The notes beneath the pieces were generated by a model, which saw nothing but the letters and a program-made list of their open reading frames with translations, made no database searches and was not told the DNA's origin. Below, one piece after another: positions 48,081 to 56,759 of a stretch of DNA of 64,000 nucleotides. Source of the DNA: Mycobacterium sp. SMC-2 (GTDB taxonomy: Bacteria > Actinomycetota > Actinomycetes > Mycobacteriales > Mycobacteriaceae); contig NZ_CP079863.1 of assembly GCF_025263485.1 (NCBI RefSeq), positions 372,001 through 436,000 on the forward strand, in the 5' to 3' direction. Every line of letters starts with the position of its first letter. Position 1 is the stretch's first letter. The translations under genes were made by a program, and so were the position numbers.

Positions 48081-49423
48081 GCGACGCGGATCGCACGACC
48101 CTGATCCTGCGGTACGCCGACGTCGGGATCGCCACCTACGCCAGCTTGCGCATCGTCGGGCAGCCCTCGAGAACCGTCACCTGGGTGATCGAAGAACCGC
48201 TGCTGCTGGCCGCGCTCGAAGAACTGCTGAACGCCCTGCCCGAACCGCACGGCTCCGAGAGCCGGCGCGACGCCATCGAGCGCGCGCTGATCACCGGGCC
48301 GTTCGCGGCGCCGGAGAGCGAGCTGACGCTCGCCTACATGCTGGGGGTATTGCTGATCGGCTCCCCCGGCTGGCAGTTGTTGGCCGAGTGCGTGGCCACG
48401 CCCCGCGCGGTGCTGTTCGTCTCGCCCAGCGCGCGGCTGGCGCGCGTCCCCTGGGGGCTCCTTGCGGTGCCGAAATCGGGACCCAGCAAGGAAGAATTGG
48501 TGCGCGCCCGCCAGGAGGCCATCACCGCCAGCGGCAGGGCCGCGGCCCGGATCCCCTGGCAGCTCGCCGATATCGGGCAACACACCGACGGCCACCGGCT
48601 GATGGAACTGGTCGACGTTCTGCTGGCGGTCCCGCCGAACATCGTGCACTCACCGCGGGCGCCGGCCGGATGGGGCGCCAGGAAGAGCGGTCCGCCGCTA
48701 CTGATCCTCGACCCCCGGGTGCCGGGGCAGCGCCCGGACTCCGCGCTGGGATCGGTGCTCGGCAGGCCCTCGCCGGAGACGCCACTGGCGCGGCACTTCA
48801 CCGGCGTGCTGGAGCACCGGCCAGTGCTGCCGGCCGTCGACGCCGCGGTGGAACTGTTTCGCCGCCAGGACGCCGATCGCACGTGGCTGGCCAAGCTGCT
48901 GGCCCAGGCCCCGAGCAGGCTGCTCTATGTGGGGCACGCGAGTTCGGCGGAGGGCCAAGCCGATCGGGCCGCGCTGCACCTGGCCGACACCGCCGAGATC
49001 CCCGGAGACGCCGACGCGATCGGTGATCATCGCCCGCTGACCGCGTCGGACCTGATGGGCCTGCAACTGCCGATGCCGCCGCGGGTGGCCATGCTCGCGT
49101 GCGGGTCGGGTGGGGACTATCAATTCGACGAGGCGACCGGGCTGGTGGCGGCGATGATCCTGGGCGGCGCGCAGTTGGTGACCGCCACCTTGTGGTCGCT
49201 GCCTACCACCGCGGCGTATCGCCAGTTCACCGCGGCGGCCGCCGATCCGATGGCCGATGCCGTGATCGCCGTGGATCGCGCCCACGACGCCGAGGACGAC
49301 GCCGGGTGCGCGGTGAACCGATGGCAGCGCCAACAGATGCGTCGCTGGCGCGACGGCGAGACCGCGGCCAGCCCGCTGTATTGGGGCGCGGTGGTCAGCT
49401 TCGCGGTGGACGGCGCACGATAG
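48077..49423 (+). CDS. CHAT-domain (caspase-like) cysteine protease
   Basis: 448 residues. The C-terminal half carries the His/Cys dyad of the CHAT family: His287 in LLYVGHASS and Cys342 in MLACGSG, with the following stretch ATGLVAAMILGGAQLVTATLW typical of CHAT folds. The N-terminal ~200 residues have no recognised domain. CHAT proteases are clan CD peptidases often found in bacterial conflict systems, where they are activated by a partner and cleave specific proteins. Both dyad residues are present, so it is probably active. The genes on either side (46380 and 49810) are its likely partners. Confidence 0.88.
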   Translation: MSDADRTTLILRYADVGIATYASLRIVGQPSRTVTWVIEEPLLLAALEELLNALPEPHGSESRRDAIERALITGPFAAPESELTLAYMLGVLLIGSPGWQLLAECVATPRAVLFVSPSARLARVPWGLLAVPKSGPSKEELVRARQEAITASGRAAARIPWQLADIGQHTDGHRLMELVDVLLAVPPNIVHSPRAPAGWGARKSGPPLLILDPRVPGQRPDSALGSVLGRPSPETPLARHFTGVLEHRPVLPAVDAAVELFRRQDADRTWLAKLLAQAPSRLLYVGHASSAEGQADRAALHLADTAEIPGDADAIGDHRPLTASDLMGLQLPMPPRVAMLACGSGGDYQFDEATGLVAAMILGGAQLVTATLWSLPTTAAYRQFTAAAADPMADAVIAVDRAHDAEDDAGCAVNRWQRQQMRRWRDGETAASPLYWGAVVSFAVDGAR

Positions 49424-49426
49424 CGC

Positions 49427-49726
49427 TCACCGCGATCCCGCCCACGCCGCGTGCACCGCCAGTACGTCGTCGGGCAGCGAAAGCCTTTCGCGCGCAGCGG
49501 GATCGAACGCGACCAGCACCACCAGGCCTGGGCGCAGCATCGACACGTCGAGATCGTCGCCGCACCGCGCCAACTTGCCGACGAACGTCTCCCCGGAGAC
49601 CTCGACCACCTCGATGAAGACCTGACGCTCGACCGTGCGCACGGTGCCGACCCCGACGGCGCGGTCCCCGCCGCCGCGCCGCCGGGCCCACCTGATCCGG
49701 TCCAGCAGCACCCACAGCCTGTTCAT
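49427..49726 (-). CDS. Small basic/beta-rich hypothetical protein
   Basis: 99 residues from ATG at 49726, on the opposite strand between the CHAT gene and the next operon gene. The middle alternates hydrophobic and polar residues (VFIEVVEVSGETFVGKLARC, then LVVLVAFDPAARE), which suggests a small beta-barrel such as an OB- or NfeD-like fold. There is no membrane segment. Its convergent placement with the CHAT gene leaves 3 bases between stops. I do not recognise it. It could be a regulator of the neighbouring system, but nothing in the sequence proves that. Confidence 0.65.
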   Translation of the reverse strand: MNRLWVLLDRIRWARRRGGGDRAVGVGTVRTVERQVFIEVVEVSGETFVGKLARCGDDLDVSMLRPGLVVLVAFDPAARERLSLPDDVLAVHAAWAGSR

Positions 49727-49809
49727 GCGACCAGGGTGAGGCCGCCGGCCGGCTACCGAACCCAAGTTTTCGGCTGCCGCGTTTCACGCGATGCGCCTAT
49801 CCTGTGCCG

Positions 49810-51123
49810 ATGAGCGCGGACTCGCAGCTGGCCGTGGCGCTCGGCCACCCACGCCGGTCGGTGATCGACGCTGCCTGGCGGGCGATCGGCCCCGGCGTGG
49901 AAGTGCTCAGCAGCGACGACGGCGGCCCGTTGAGCCGCACCGTCAAACGCATCATCGACCCGCTGGTGCTGCGGTTGCGGTCCAACCCGCAGTATTCGGC
50001 TCCCGTCGTGAGCCCCGAGACGGCCGCGGCGATGCGCGACCTGATCGTGGGCAGCGGTCCGGAATTACGTTCGGCCGCCGCGTGGTTCGAGGTGCTCAAG
50101 ATGGAGCGCCGCCGGCAGCGCATCCGCACCGGAAACGCCCAGGAACTGTACTTTCCGGTGTGCTTCGAGCTCGCGGTGACGAAAGGCCCACCGGCAGCAC
50201 AGGATCGCCAGACGGCGGCCGCGGTGCTGGAAGACGTCCACCAGGGCCGCGACCGCACCGCGATCGAGGTGCTGCACCAGTATGTGGCCGATCCCGAGGT
50301 GGTCGCCAAGCTGGCCGACCAGCTCGAACGCAGCTGGCGCGACGTGCGGGCCGGCCACACCGTCACCGGAGGGTTCCTGGCCGAACTCGCCACCGTGCTC
50401 GGGCCAGCCAACAGCCACCGCAGCGCGACGGCCCGGCAGCGCGTCTGGTCGGCGATGATCGCCGATGCCACGCCGTACAACCTGGGGGCGCTGGCCCGTG
50501 ACGAGGCGGCGCAGCTGCCGTGGTCGATAGTGGACCTGGGGCTGAGTTCGATTGCGCCGCAACGTCGCCCACGCGTGGTCGGCGGCGCCGACAGCGACCG
50601 GCCGCTGGACCGCAGCGTGGTGGACCGGGTGCGCGCGACCCTGCGCCGCGCCCTGGACCGCGACGCGTTGCCCGATATCCCCCTGTTGTGCGAGGAGGAA
50701 GTCGACCGCGCCTGCGCGCCGTGGGGGCTGCTGTCCGAGGACAAGCAGGCGACGCTGGTCGCGGGCATCGAGATAGCGGTGGAGCTGGCCCCGCTGGATC
50801 CGTCCGTCGCCAGTCGCTACGCACTGGCGGCGCAGATTCAGGCGCGGCTGCGCAAGGAGGCTTACGTGCTGCACGCCCGGCGCTACCTCGCCGACGGCGG
50901 CCCGATCCATCCCCGCCAACGGCAGGTGGTCGACGACCTCGCCGCATACGCCCAGCCTTACCTGAACCGCCTGTGGGCGCGGCTGCACGGGCGCGACGTG
51001 TGGCAGGAGCCCTGCGACGACGTCGACGACGTGCGGTCGCTGCTCGAGGGGGTCGCGCGCTCGGTGAGCCTGGACCACCGGCAGCGGATCAAGGCGATGC
51101 TGGAATTGCAGGTGGCTGGATGA
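49810..51123 (+). CDS. Hypothetical protein of the CHAT gene neighbourhood
   Basis: ATG at 49810 (MSADSQLAVA); a GTG two codons upstream is possible. The 437 residues are mostly predicted helical, with many Arg/Ala/Asp-rich amphipathic stretches and no membrane segment, nucleotide-binding motif or metal site that I can see. The segment CEEEVDRACAPWGLLS and the C-terminal RQRIKAMLELQVAG look conserved in style but are not a known signature. Its end overlaps the next start (ATGA). It is part of the same + strand run as the TPR-like and CHAT genes, which argues for one functional unit. Function unknown. Confidence 0.75.
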   Translation: MSADSQLAVALGHPRRSVIDAAWRAIGPGVEVLSSDDGGPLSRTVKRIIDPLVLRLRSNPQYSAPVVSPETAAAMRDLIVGSGPELRSAAAWFEVLKMERRRQRIRTGNAQELYFPVCFELAVTKGPPAAQDRQTAAAVLEDVHQGRDRTAIEVLHQYVADPEVVAKLADQLERSWRDVRAGHTVTGGFLAELATVLGPANSHRSATARQRVWSAMIADATPYNLGALARDEAAQLPWSIVDLGLSSIAPQRRPRVVGGADSDRPLDRSVVDRVRATLRRALDRDALPDIPLLCEEEVDRACAPWGLLSEDKQATLVAGIEIAVELAPLDPSVASRYALAAQIQARLRKEAYVLHARRYLADGGPIHPRQRQVVDDLAAYAQPYLNRLWARLHGRDVWQEPCDDVDDVRSLLEGVARSVSLDHRQRIKAMLELQVAG

Positions 51124-52250
51124 GATTGGTTGCCGATTCCGGTCTGTGGAGCACCGGCCCGGTCAGCGAGGCGACCCCGCTGGCCGCGGTGCTGGAGGTC
51201 AGCGGCGCCGTGCTGTCATGGACCCTGGACGACCCGGACGATGCGGGAATCCACATCACGTTCACGGATTTCGGCCGCGCCGACTGGCTTTGGCGGGTCC
51301 TCGGCGAGCCCGGGCACGTCGCGCTGGCTTCCGCCGTGGGGTCGGCCGACGAGCCGCACAGCATCGACCTCGCCGGCGTGGACATCCTGCCGGGGTCGCT
51401 GCGCGCGCTGCGCAGGCTGGCCGTCGGCCATTGGCTGCGACGCTGGTGGCCCGCCAGTCGGCAGGACGGCATCGCCGGGCTGGATCGCGCGCTGCTGGAC
51501 CTCGAGGTCGCGGTGCTGACCACCGGCGCGCAGGGCTTCTTCGCCGATGACACCTTGGATTCCGACGTCGCCGACTTGCTGGCGCCACACGCCGCCGCCC
51601 TGGCCGCGCACGTCGCCGACGGAGATCCGCGCGCCCTCGAGCTGGTGCGGGCGGGCGCCCGCCTGGCCGACGAATTCGGAGTGGACGGCCACGGGTGGCC
51701 CGAACTGTTTGCCGCCCTTGATGATTCGGATGCGGTCTTGCTCTTCCCGAGCGGACGCCGCGACGACTACGCCCTGGCCGCCGGCGCCGACTCGGGTCCG
51801 CGCGCCGCGGCTCCGATCGCCCGCGGTGTCGCGTCCGTGCATTGGGGCGGGGTTCCGCCCGGGATCTTCGATGCGGGCGAAGACACCGTCGACTGGACGA
51901 TCGAGGCGGCCGAAACGGCGGTCGTCGCCCTCGTGCGGGTGGCCGTCATCGGCCCGGACGCGCCCACCGGTATCGGGGTGCGGCTGCGCTCCGGGGAGAT
52001 CACCGGCGCCGGCGCCCTGGACGCCGACGGCCGCGCGACCCTCCCCCTGCTCGACGCCCGGCAACGGCCCCTCTCGGAGGCGGAGGCCTGGGACCACGAT
52101 TGGTCGGCGACGTCGGTGGTCATCGGGGCCGAGACCACGGAGCCGACGGAAACCCGGGAGCGGGTTCGGCGGTGGGCGCGGGCGCGGCTGGACCGGCCGG
52201 CGGACGACGCCTTTCTCGCCGAAATATTGGCGGCCGAATCCGCCTACTAA
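51120..52250 (+). CDS. Hypothetical protein, last gene of the CHAT neighbourhood
   Basis: 376 residues, ATG overlapping the upstream stop. The first ~100 residues look beta-rich (LEVSGAVLSWTLDDPDDAG, ITFTDFGRADWLWRVLGEPG), the centre is helical, and the last third again has strands, with SVHWGGVPPGIFDAGEDTVDWTIE, before an Arg-rich C-terminus. No signal peptide, membrane helix or catalytic motif was found. Strict coupling to the previous gene suggests the two proteins form a complex. I do not recognise the family. Confidence 0.72.
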   Translation: MRLVADSGLWSTGPVSEATPLAAVLEVSGAVLSWTLDDPDDAGIHITFTDFGRADWLWRVLGEPGHVALASAVGSADEPHSIDLAGVDILPGSLRALRRLAVGHWLRRWWPASRQDGIAGLDRALLDLEVAVLTTGAQGFFADDTLDSDVADLLAPHAAALAAHVADGDPRALELVRAGARLADEFGVDGHGWPELFAALDDSDAVLLFPSGRRDDYALAAGADSGPRAAAPIARGVASVHWGGVPPGIFDAGEDTVDWTIEAAETAVVALVRVAVIGPDAPTGIGVRLRSGEITGAGALDADGRATLPLLDARQRPLSEAEAWDHDWSATSVVIGAETTEPTETRERVRRWARARLDRPADDAFLAEILAAESAY

Positions 52251-52279
52251 GGCGGGCCCCCATTCCCTATGCTGAGCGA

Positions 52280-53347
52280 GTGCCAAACACCTATCGCGTG
52301 GTTCAGTGGAACACCGGCAACGTCGGCAAGAGCTCGCTGAAGTCGATCGTCACCAACCCCACCCTGGAACTGGTGGGCTGCTATGCCTGGTCAGCCGAGA
52401 AGGTCGGCCGCGACGCCGGCGAACTGGTCGGGATCCCGCCGCTGGGCGTGGCGGCCAGCAACGACGTCGACGCGCTGCTCGCGCTCAAACCGGACTGCGT
52501 GGTCTACAACCCGATGTGGATCGACGTCGACGAGCTGGTCCGCATCCTGTCCGCGGGCGTCAACGTGGTGACCACGGCGTCGTTCATCACCGGGGGAAAC
52601 CTCGGCAGCGGCCGCGAGAAAATCGTGGAGGCCTGCGAGAAGGGCGGCTCGACGATCTTCGGGTCCGGGGTCAGCCCGGGTTTTGCCGAGCTGTTGGCCA
52701 TCGTGTCGGCGATGGTGTGCAACCGGATCGACAAGGTCACGGTCAACGAGGCCGCCGACACCACGTTCTACGACTCGCCGGAGACCGAGAAGCCGGTGGG
52801 CTTCGGCCAGCCGATCGACCACCCGGACCTGCAGGCGATGGCCGAGAAGGGCACGGCCATCTTCGGCGAGGCCGTGCGGTTGGTCGGTGACGCGCTCGGT
52901 GTCGAGCTCGACGAGGTGCGCTGCGTGGCCGAATTCGCCCAGACCACGGCGGATCTCGAGATGGCGTCCTGGACCATCCCCGCGGGATGCGTGGCGGGCG
53001 TCTACATCAGCTGGCGGGGCATCGTCGGCGGGCAGACGCTCATCGACCTGAACGTGCGGTGGCGCAAGGGGCAGACGCTCGAGCCCGACTGGAAGATCGA
53101 CCAGGACGGCTGGGTCGTCCAGATCGACGGGCAGCCGACGGTGACCACCAAGGTGGGCTTCCTGCCGCCGCCGTACTTCGAGGCCACCACGCTCGAGGAG
53201 TTCATGGACCTCGGCCACATCATGACGGCGATGCCCGCGATCAACGCGATCCCGGCCGTCGTCGCCGCGGCGCCGGGCATCGTCACCTACGCCGACCTTC
53301 CGCTGACACTGCCGCGTGGGAACGCCTATGTCAGCATTGAGGGGTGA
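52280..53347 (+). CDS. Dihydrodipicolinate reductase-like NAD(P)-binding protein
   Basis: GTG at 52280 gives 355 residues. N-terminal Rossmann fold VVQWNTGNVGKSSLKSIV binds NAD(P)H, followed by LVGCYAWSAEKVG and a segment VTTASFITGGN that resembles the DapB N-terminal domain. The C-terminal half does not carry the DapB catalytic HH/K motif that I can identify, so it is probably not lysine-pathway DapB. This family is numerous in mycobacteria, where members appear near lipid and steroid genes. The stop overlaps the GTG of the following cutinase, so the two are co-translated. Confidence 0.85.
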   Translation: MPNTYRVVQWNTGNVGKSSLKSIVTNPTLELVGCYAWSAEKVGRDAGELVGIPPLGVAASNDVDALLALKPDCVVYNPMWIDVDELVRILSAGVNVVTTASFITGGNLGSGREKIVEACEKGGSTIFGSGVSPGFAELLAIVSAMVCNRIDKVTVNEAADTTFYDSPETEKPVGFGQPIDHPDLQAMAEKGTAIFGEAVRLVGDALGVELDEVRCVAEFAQTTADLEMASWTIPAGCVAGVYISWRGIVGGQTLIDLNVRWRKGQTLEPDWKIDQDGWVVQIDGQPTVTTKVGFLPPPYFEATTLEEFMDLGHIMTAMPAINAIPAVVAAAPGIVTYADLPLTLPRGNAYVSIEG

Positions 53348-53982
53348 TTGCGCCGCGCATCGTCCTTAGCGCTGCGGCCGCGGTGACGTCGGCGGTGTTG
53401 GGCGGGCCGGTCAACGCCCCCGCCGCTCATGCCGACCCGTGCCCCGCCGTCGAGGTGGCGTTCGCCCGCGGCACCGGCCAGCCCCCCGGTGTCGGCAGCG
53501 TGGGCCAGGCGTTCGTCGACTCGCTCGGCTCCCAGATTCCCGGGCGGTCGATGGGTGTCTACCCCGTCAACTACCCCGCGACCGAGGCCTTCGCGGCGAG
53601 CGCCCGCAACGGTGCGGACGACCTTGTTGCCCACGTAGGGGACATGATGGGTCGCTGCCCCAACACTCGATTGGTGCTCGGCGGATTTTCGCAGGGCGCG
53701 GGGGTGATCGATTTGGCCGCGCCGGCCATGCCGCCCCAGGCGGCGGACCACGTCGCGGCGATCGCCGTCTTCGGCAATCCGACGAGCGCGCTCGCGAATC
53801 GCTTGTCGGGCACCGTGTTCCCCCCGATCGGCCCGCCGTACGACGCGAAGACCATCGACATGTGCGCCGCCGGCGATCCGGCGTGCTCCGATGGCTCCAC
53901 CATCAACGTCTTCGCGCACGGTTCGTACGTGCAGTCCGGGATGACCGCCCAAGCCGCGAACCTCGTCGCCGCCCGGCTATAG
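53344..53982 (+). CDS. Cutinase-like secreted serine esterase
   Basis: 212 residues, GTG overlapping the upstream stop. A signal peptide ends near NAPAAHA-D. Mature protein: cysteine pair near PCPAVEV and RCPNTRLV, nucleophile in GGFSQG, acid in AAGDPACSDG and His in FAHGSYVQSG. These are the Ser-Asp-His triad and disulfides of the cutinase/Culp family, which hydrolyses lipid esters outside the cell; some members act as phospholipase A or thioesterase. A second family member lies at 56930-57637. It ends six bases into the convergent esterase gene. Confidence 0.92.
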   Translation: MIAPRIVLSAAAAVTSAVLGGPVNAPAAHADPCPAVEVAFARGTGQPPGVGSVGQAFVDSLGSQIPGRSMGVYPVNYPATEAFAASARNGADDLVAHVGDMMGRCPNTRLVLGGFSQGAGVIDLAAPAMPPQAADHVAAIAVFGNPTSALANRLSGTVFPPIGPPYDAKTIDMCAAGDPACSDGSTINVFAHGSYVQSGMTAQAANLVAARL

Positions 53983-55275
53983 GGCCGCCTTGCGCCGAGC
54001 GGGCTTGGCGTAGGCGGCGCCGAGCTGCGGCACCTGCAGCGGGCCCTGATCGCGCGCGGCCAAGATGGCGTTGCGCAGCGGACGGGCCAGGCCCGCAAAG
54101 GATCCCATGTCGAACAGCAACGGCGTCAGCAACCGGTTGTGGACGAAACCGAACGAGCTGCCCGCCTCGGGGTCGGCCCAGCCGAGTGTCCCGCCCAGAC
54201 CGACGTGGCCGAAGCCGCGCAGCAGGCCGGGCACCGGCGATTCGTGGTAGCCGAGGTGAAATGGCATGGGCACCATCATGTTTGCGTCGGGCCATTTCCG
54301 CCGCGCCTGGCCGGCCAGGCCGCGCGCCAACTCCTCGGACAGATACTTCTTGCCGTCGATGCGGCCGCCGTTGGCCAGCACGGCATACATCTTCGCCAAC
54401 CCGCGGCCCGTCACCACGCCGTTGGCGGCGGGGACCTCCCCGTCGAGGAAGGGGGTGTCCCCCTTGACCAGGGAGACGACGCCGGGGAAGTACATCGCGC
54501 CCAGCGCGCCGGAGAACGGCAGGCCGGCCACCTTGGGCGCGATGAAGTGGAACACCGGGGTGCGCAGCCTGCCGTGCGGGATCAGGATCTGCGCGGCCTG
54601 GGTGGGCGAGCCTTCCGGCGGGCGGCCGAGGTGCAGGCCGTCGGTGTTGAGCGGACGCGCGACCTCCTGGCGGATCAGCTCCCGCATGCCCTTGCCCGTG
54701 ATCGCCCTGGCCAGACCGGACAGCAGCCAGCCGTAGGTCAACGCGTGGTAGGCCTGCACGCCCCGCAGGTGGTCGACCGGCGCGGCGGCCAGGCGTTCCT
54801 CCATCAGGGCGTGGTCCATCAACTGCGCCTTGGTGACGCCGCGCAGGTGCGACAACCCCGAGCGGTGCCGCAGGACGTCGCGAACCGTTATCTGGGCCTT
54901 CCCGTTGGCCGCGAACTCGGGCCAGTATTCGGCGACGGGAGCGTCATAGGACAGTAGGCCGCGGTCGGCCAGCCGATGGATCACCGTCGACGCGACACCC
55001 TTGGTCGCCGAGAACACCATCGCGCCGGTGTCGGCCGACCAGAGCTGGGTGCCGGCCCGGTCCGACCATCCCGTCCAGACGTCGACGACGGGCACGCCGT
55101 CGACGTAGACGCTCAGCGCCCCGCCGCCGAACCGGCGGCCGGGAAACAGCTGCGCGAACAGCTTGACGACGTTGGCGAAATGGGGGTCGGCCGCGCCGGA
55201 GACACCGCGTGGCAGACCGTCGCCGGTGACCAGATGACCCGACGGTGTAACGGTGCCGCGCCGCCCCGCTACCAC
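53977..55275 (-). CDS. Serine beta-lactamase-fold esterase (class C/LipE-LipL-like)
   Basis: 432 residues from GTG at 55275. Serine-lysine motif SATK at about residue 88, with SVYVDGVPVVDVWTG before it, the YxN-loop equivalent near YHALTYGW, and a glycine-rich GFGHVGLGGTLGW block in place of the KTG motif. This is the pattern of the beta-lactamase/esterase (EstB-like) family that mycobacteria use as lipolytic enzymes (LipE, LipL and relatives). No signal peptide was seen. It probably hydrolyses a short acyl ester or lipid; beta-lactam cleavage is not predicted. Confidence 0.88.
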   Translation of the reverse strand: MVAGRRGTVTPSGHLVTGDGLPRGVSGAADPHFANVVKLFAQLFPGRRFGGGALSVYVDGVPVVDVWTGWSDRAGTQLWSADTGAMVFSATKGVASTVIHRLADRGLLSYDAPVAEYWPEFAANGKAQITVRDVLRHRSGLSHLRGVTKAQLMDHALMEERLAAAPVDHLRGVQAYHALTYGWLLSGLARAITGKGMRELIRQEVARPLNTDGLHLGRPPEGSPTQAAQILIPHGRLRTPVFHFIAPKVAGLPFSGALGAMYFPGVVSLVKGDTPFLDGEVPAANGVVTGRGLAKMYAVLANGGRIDGKKYLSEELARGLAGQARRKWPDANMMVPMPFHLGYHESPVPGLLRGFGHVGLGGTLGWADPEAGSSFGFVHNRLLTPLLFDMGSFAGLARPLRNAILAARDQGPLQVPQLGAAYAKPARRKAAL

Positions 55276-55316
55276 GGGGACGAAGCTATCAGCCGCGCTC
55301 TATCCGAGTTGGGGTT

Positions 55317-55391
55317 TCACCGCGAGATCCCGTCGAGGATCGCGTCGAGGAGGCCCTCGAATTCGGTGTCGAGCGGGCGGTTCGGCGGCAT
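55317..55391 (-). pseudogene. Remnant of a TetR-family regulator (C-terminal end only)
   Basis: The minus strand encodes MPPNRPLDTEFEGLLDAI and then LDGISR and a stop; the frame stays open upstream through GSYR. This resembles the last ~25 residues of TetR regulators (a final amphipathic helix). No helix-turn-helix part lies upstream, where the phosphotransferase gene starts instead. I read it as a truncated fossil, with moderate confidence because the match is short. Confidence 0.5.
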
Positions 55392-55410
55392 GCGGTAACT
55401 TCCCCTGCAG

Positions 55411-55441
55411 CCAGTAACGACACGGATCGTGTCGTTGCTGG
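55411..55441. promoter_or_regulatory. 31-bp operator-like palindrome
   Basis: Perfect 9-base arms AACGACACG (55416-55424) and CGTGTCGTT (55428-55436) flank GAT, and outer arms CCAG (55411-55414) and CTGG (55438-55441) extend the symmetry. The size fits a TetR-family operator. It lies 20 bases past the TetR remnant and 34 bases before the phosphotransferase start. Confidence 0.7.
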
Positions 55442-55475
55442 CTCACCATGCGCCATCACGACGACGGGACCGCCG

Positions 55476-56549
55476 GTGAACACACTGCCTTTGACCGTGC
55501 CGCGGGGTTGGGACGAGATCACCCCGGCCTGGATGTCGGCGGCCCTGGCCGGGCGTCATCCGGATGCGGTCGTCGACGGGGTGGCCGTCCAGCTGCGCGA
55601 CGACGGCACCAACCGGCGCGCCCGGCTGGCGCTGAGCTACGCGGCCGGCACCGGTCCCGCCACGGTCTTCGTCAAGGCCGCGGACCCGGCGCACAAAGAG
55701 CTGATCCGGATGACCAGCGGGATGTTCCACGAGCCGCGACTGTTCTCCTCCGGCGTCGAGCTGCCGCTCGAGCACCCGGCCGTGTACGCGGCTCTGATCG
55801 ATGAGGACGCCTACGACTTCGTCATGGTCATGGAGGATCTGAACGCCCGCGCGGCGGACCCGCGTGATTCGCTGCGGCCGCTGACGGTTGAGCAGGCGGC
55901 CTCCGGGGTGCGCGCCCTCGGAAGGCTGCACGGCCGCTACTGGGGCGAGCGCGTCACGCGGCATCCGGGCCTCGCCTGGCTGGAACCGTTCCTGCCCTTC
56001 GACGGGCTGCAGTACGCGCCGCTGCCGTCCGCCCTTCAGCGCCTCGAACCCGGCACCCCCGCCGAGGTGCTTCAGATGACCATTGACCAGCTCGTGGAGT
56101 CGGTGTGGAAGCCCTACATCCGCACGCTCACCACATCGCCGCAGACCTTGCTGCACGGCGATCCCCACATCGGCAACACGTACGTGACCCCCGACGACGA
56201 AGTCGGCTTCCTCGACTGGCAGATGGCGCGGCGCGGGAACTGGTCCCTTGACCTTGGCTACTTCCTGCAGGGCGCCCTGACCGTCGACGATCGCCGGGCA
56301 CACGAACGCGCCCTTTTGGACGAGTACCGCGACGCGCTCGGGCTGCCGGACACCGAGCTGCCGTCCCGTGACGAGCTCTGGCTGCGCTATCGGGCGTCGG
56401 TCGCACACGGGCTGGCCTTGTGGCTGTGCACGGCCAGCGCGGGCGGCGGGCTGTGGCAGCGCGTCGAAGTCGCCGTCGCCCTGGCACAGCGGTACGCGAC
56501 CGCCTTCGGCGACCTGGAAAGCGCGGCGGCGATCGCCGCGATCGCCTAG
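55476..56549 (+). CDS. Aminoglycoside phosphotransferase/choline kinase-family protein
   Basis: GTG at 55476 gives 357 residues. Brenner motif LLHGDPHIGN supplies the catalytic Asp and metal-binding Asn, and FLDWQMARRG is the DFG-like metal motif; an N-lobe Lys in VFVKAADP would hold ATP. The family phosphorylates small molecules, and many mycobacterial members are not resistance enzymes but act on lipids, sugars or acyl-CoA pathway substrates, often beside acyl-CoA dehydrogenase genes. The operator-like palindrome upstream suggests TetR control. Its stop shares four bases with the convergent small membrane gene. Confidence 0.9.
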   Translation: MNTLPLTVPRGWDEITPAWMSAALAGRHPDAVVDGVAVQLRDDGTNRRARLALSYAAGTGPATVFVKAADPAHKELIRMTSGMFHEPRLFSSGVELPLEHPAVYAALIDEDAYDFVMVMEDLNARAADPRDSLRPLTVEQAASGVRALGRLHGRYWGERVTRHPGLAWLEPFLPFDGLQYAPLPSALQRLEPGTPAEVLQMTIDQLVESVWKPYIRTLTTSPQTLLHGDPHIGNTYVTPDDEVGFLDWQMARRGNWSLDLGYFLQGALTVDDRRAHERALLDEYRDALGLPDTELPSRDELWLRYRASVAHGLALWLCTASAGGGLWQRVEVAVALAQRYATAFGDLESAAAIAAIA

Positions 56550-56707
56550 CTGGGCGGGTCCGGGGGCTCCGGGCCGGGCGGTGGCCCGGTCGGCGAGTCC
56601 CTCAAATACCGGCGTAGCCGAAGCAGTTGGTTGACCACCATGCCGATGCCGAGGAGCATCAACCCCACGACCACTGCCACCACGATTGCGGCGCTCACGC
56701 CCTCCAT
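56546..56707 (-). CDS. Small single-span membrane protein
   Basis: 53 residues on the minus strand: MEGVSAAIVVAVVVGLMLLG begins it, giving one transmembrane helix at about residues 6-28, then a basic stretch (RLRRYLR) and a Pro-rich tail ending PPDPPS. The positive charges after the helix suggest an outside N-terminus and cytoplasmic tail. Codon use and the helix/basic boundary look like a real gene although it is short. Function unknown. Confidence 0.65.
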   Translation of the reverse strand: MEGVSAAIVVAVVVGLMLLGIGMVVNQLLRLRRYLRDSPTGPPPGPEPPDPPS

Positions 56708-56759
56708 GATGGCAGGGCGGGGGTTTCAACCTCTGCCAATGCGGGGTAGCCACAGCGGC

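Noticed and set aside
55476..56549. Aminoglycoside resistance gene
   Set aside because: The kinase motifs are present, but mycobacterial members of this family are mostly metabolic, and nothing here indicates an antibiotic substrate.
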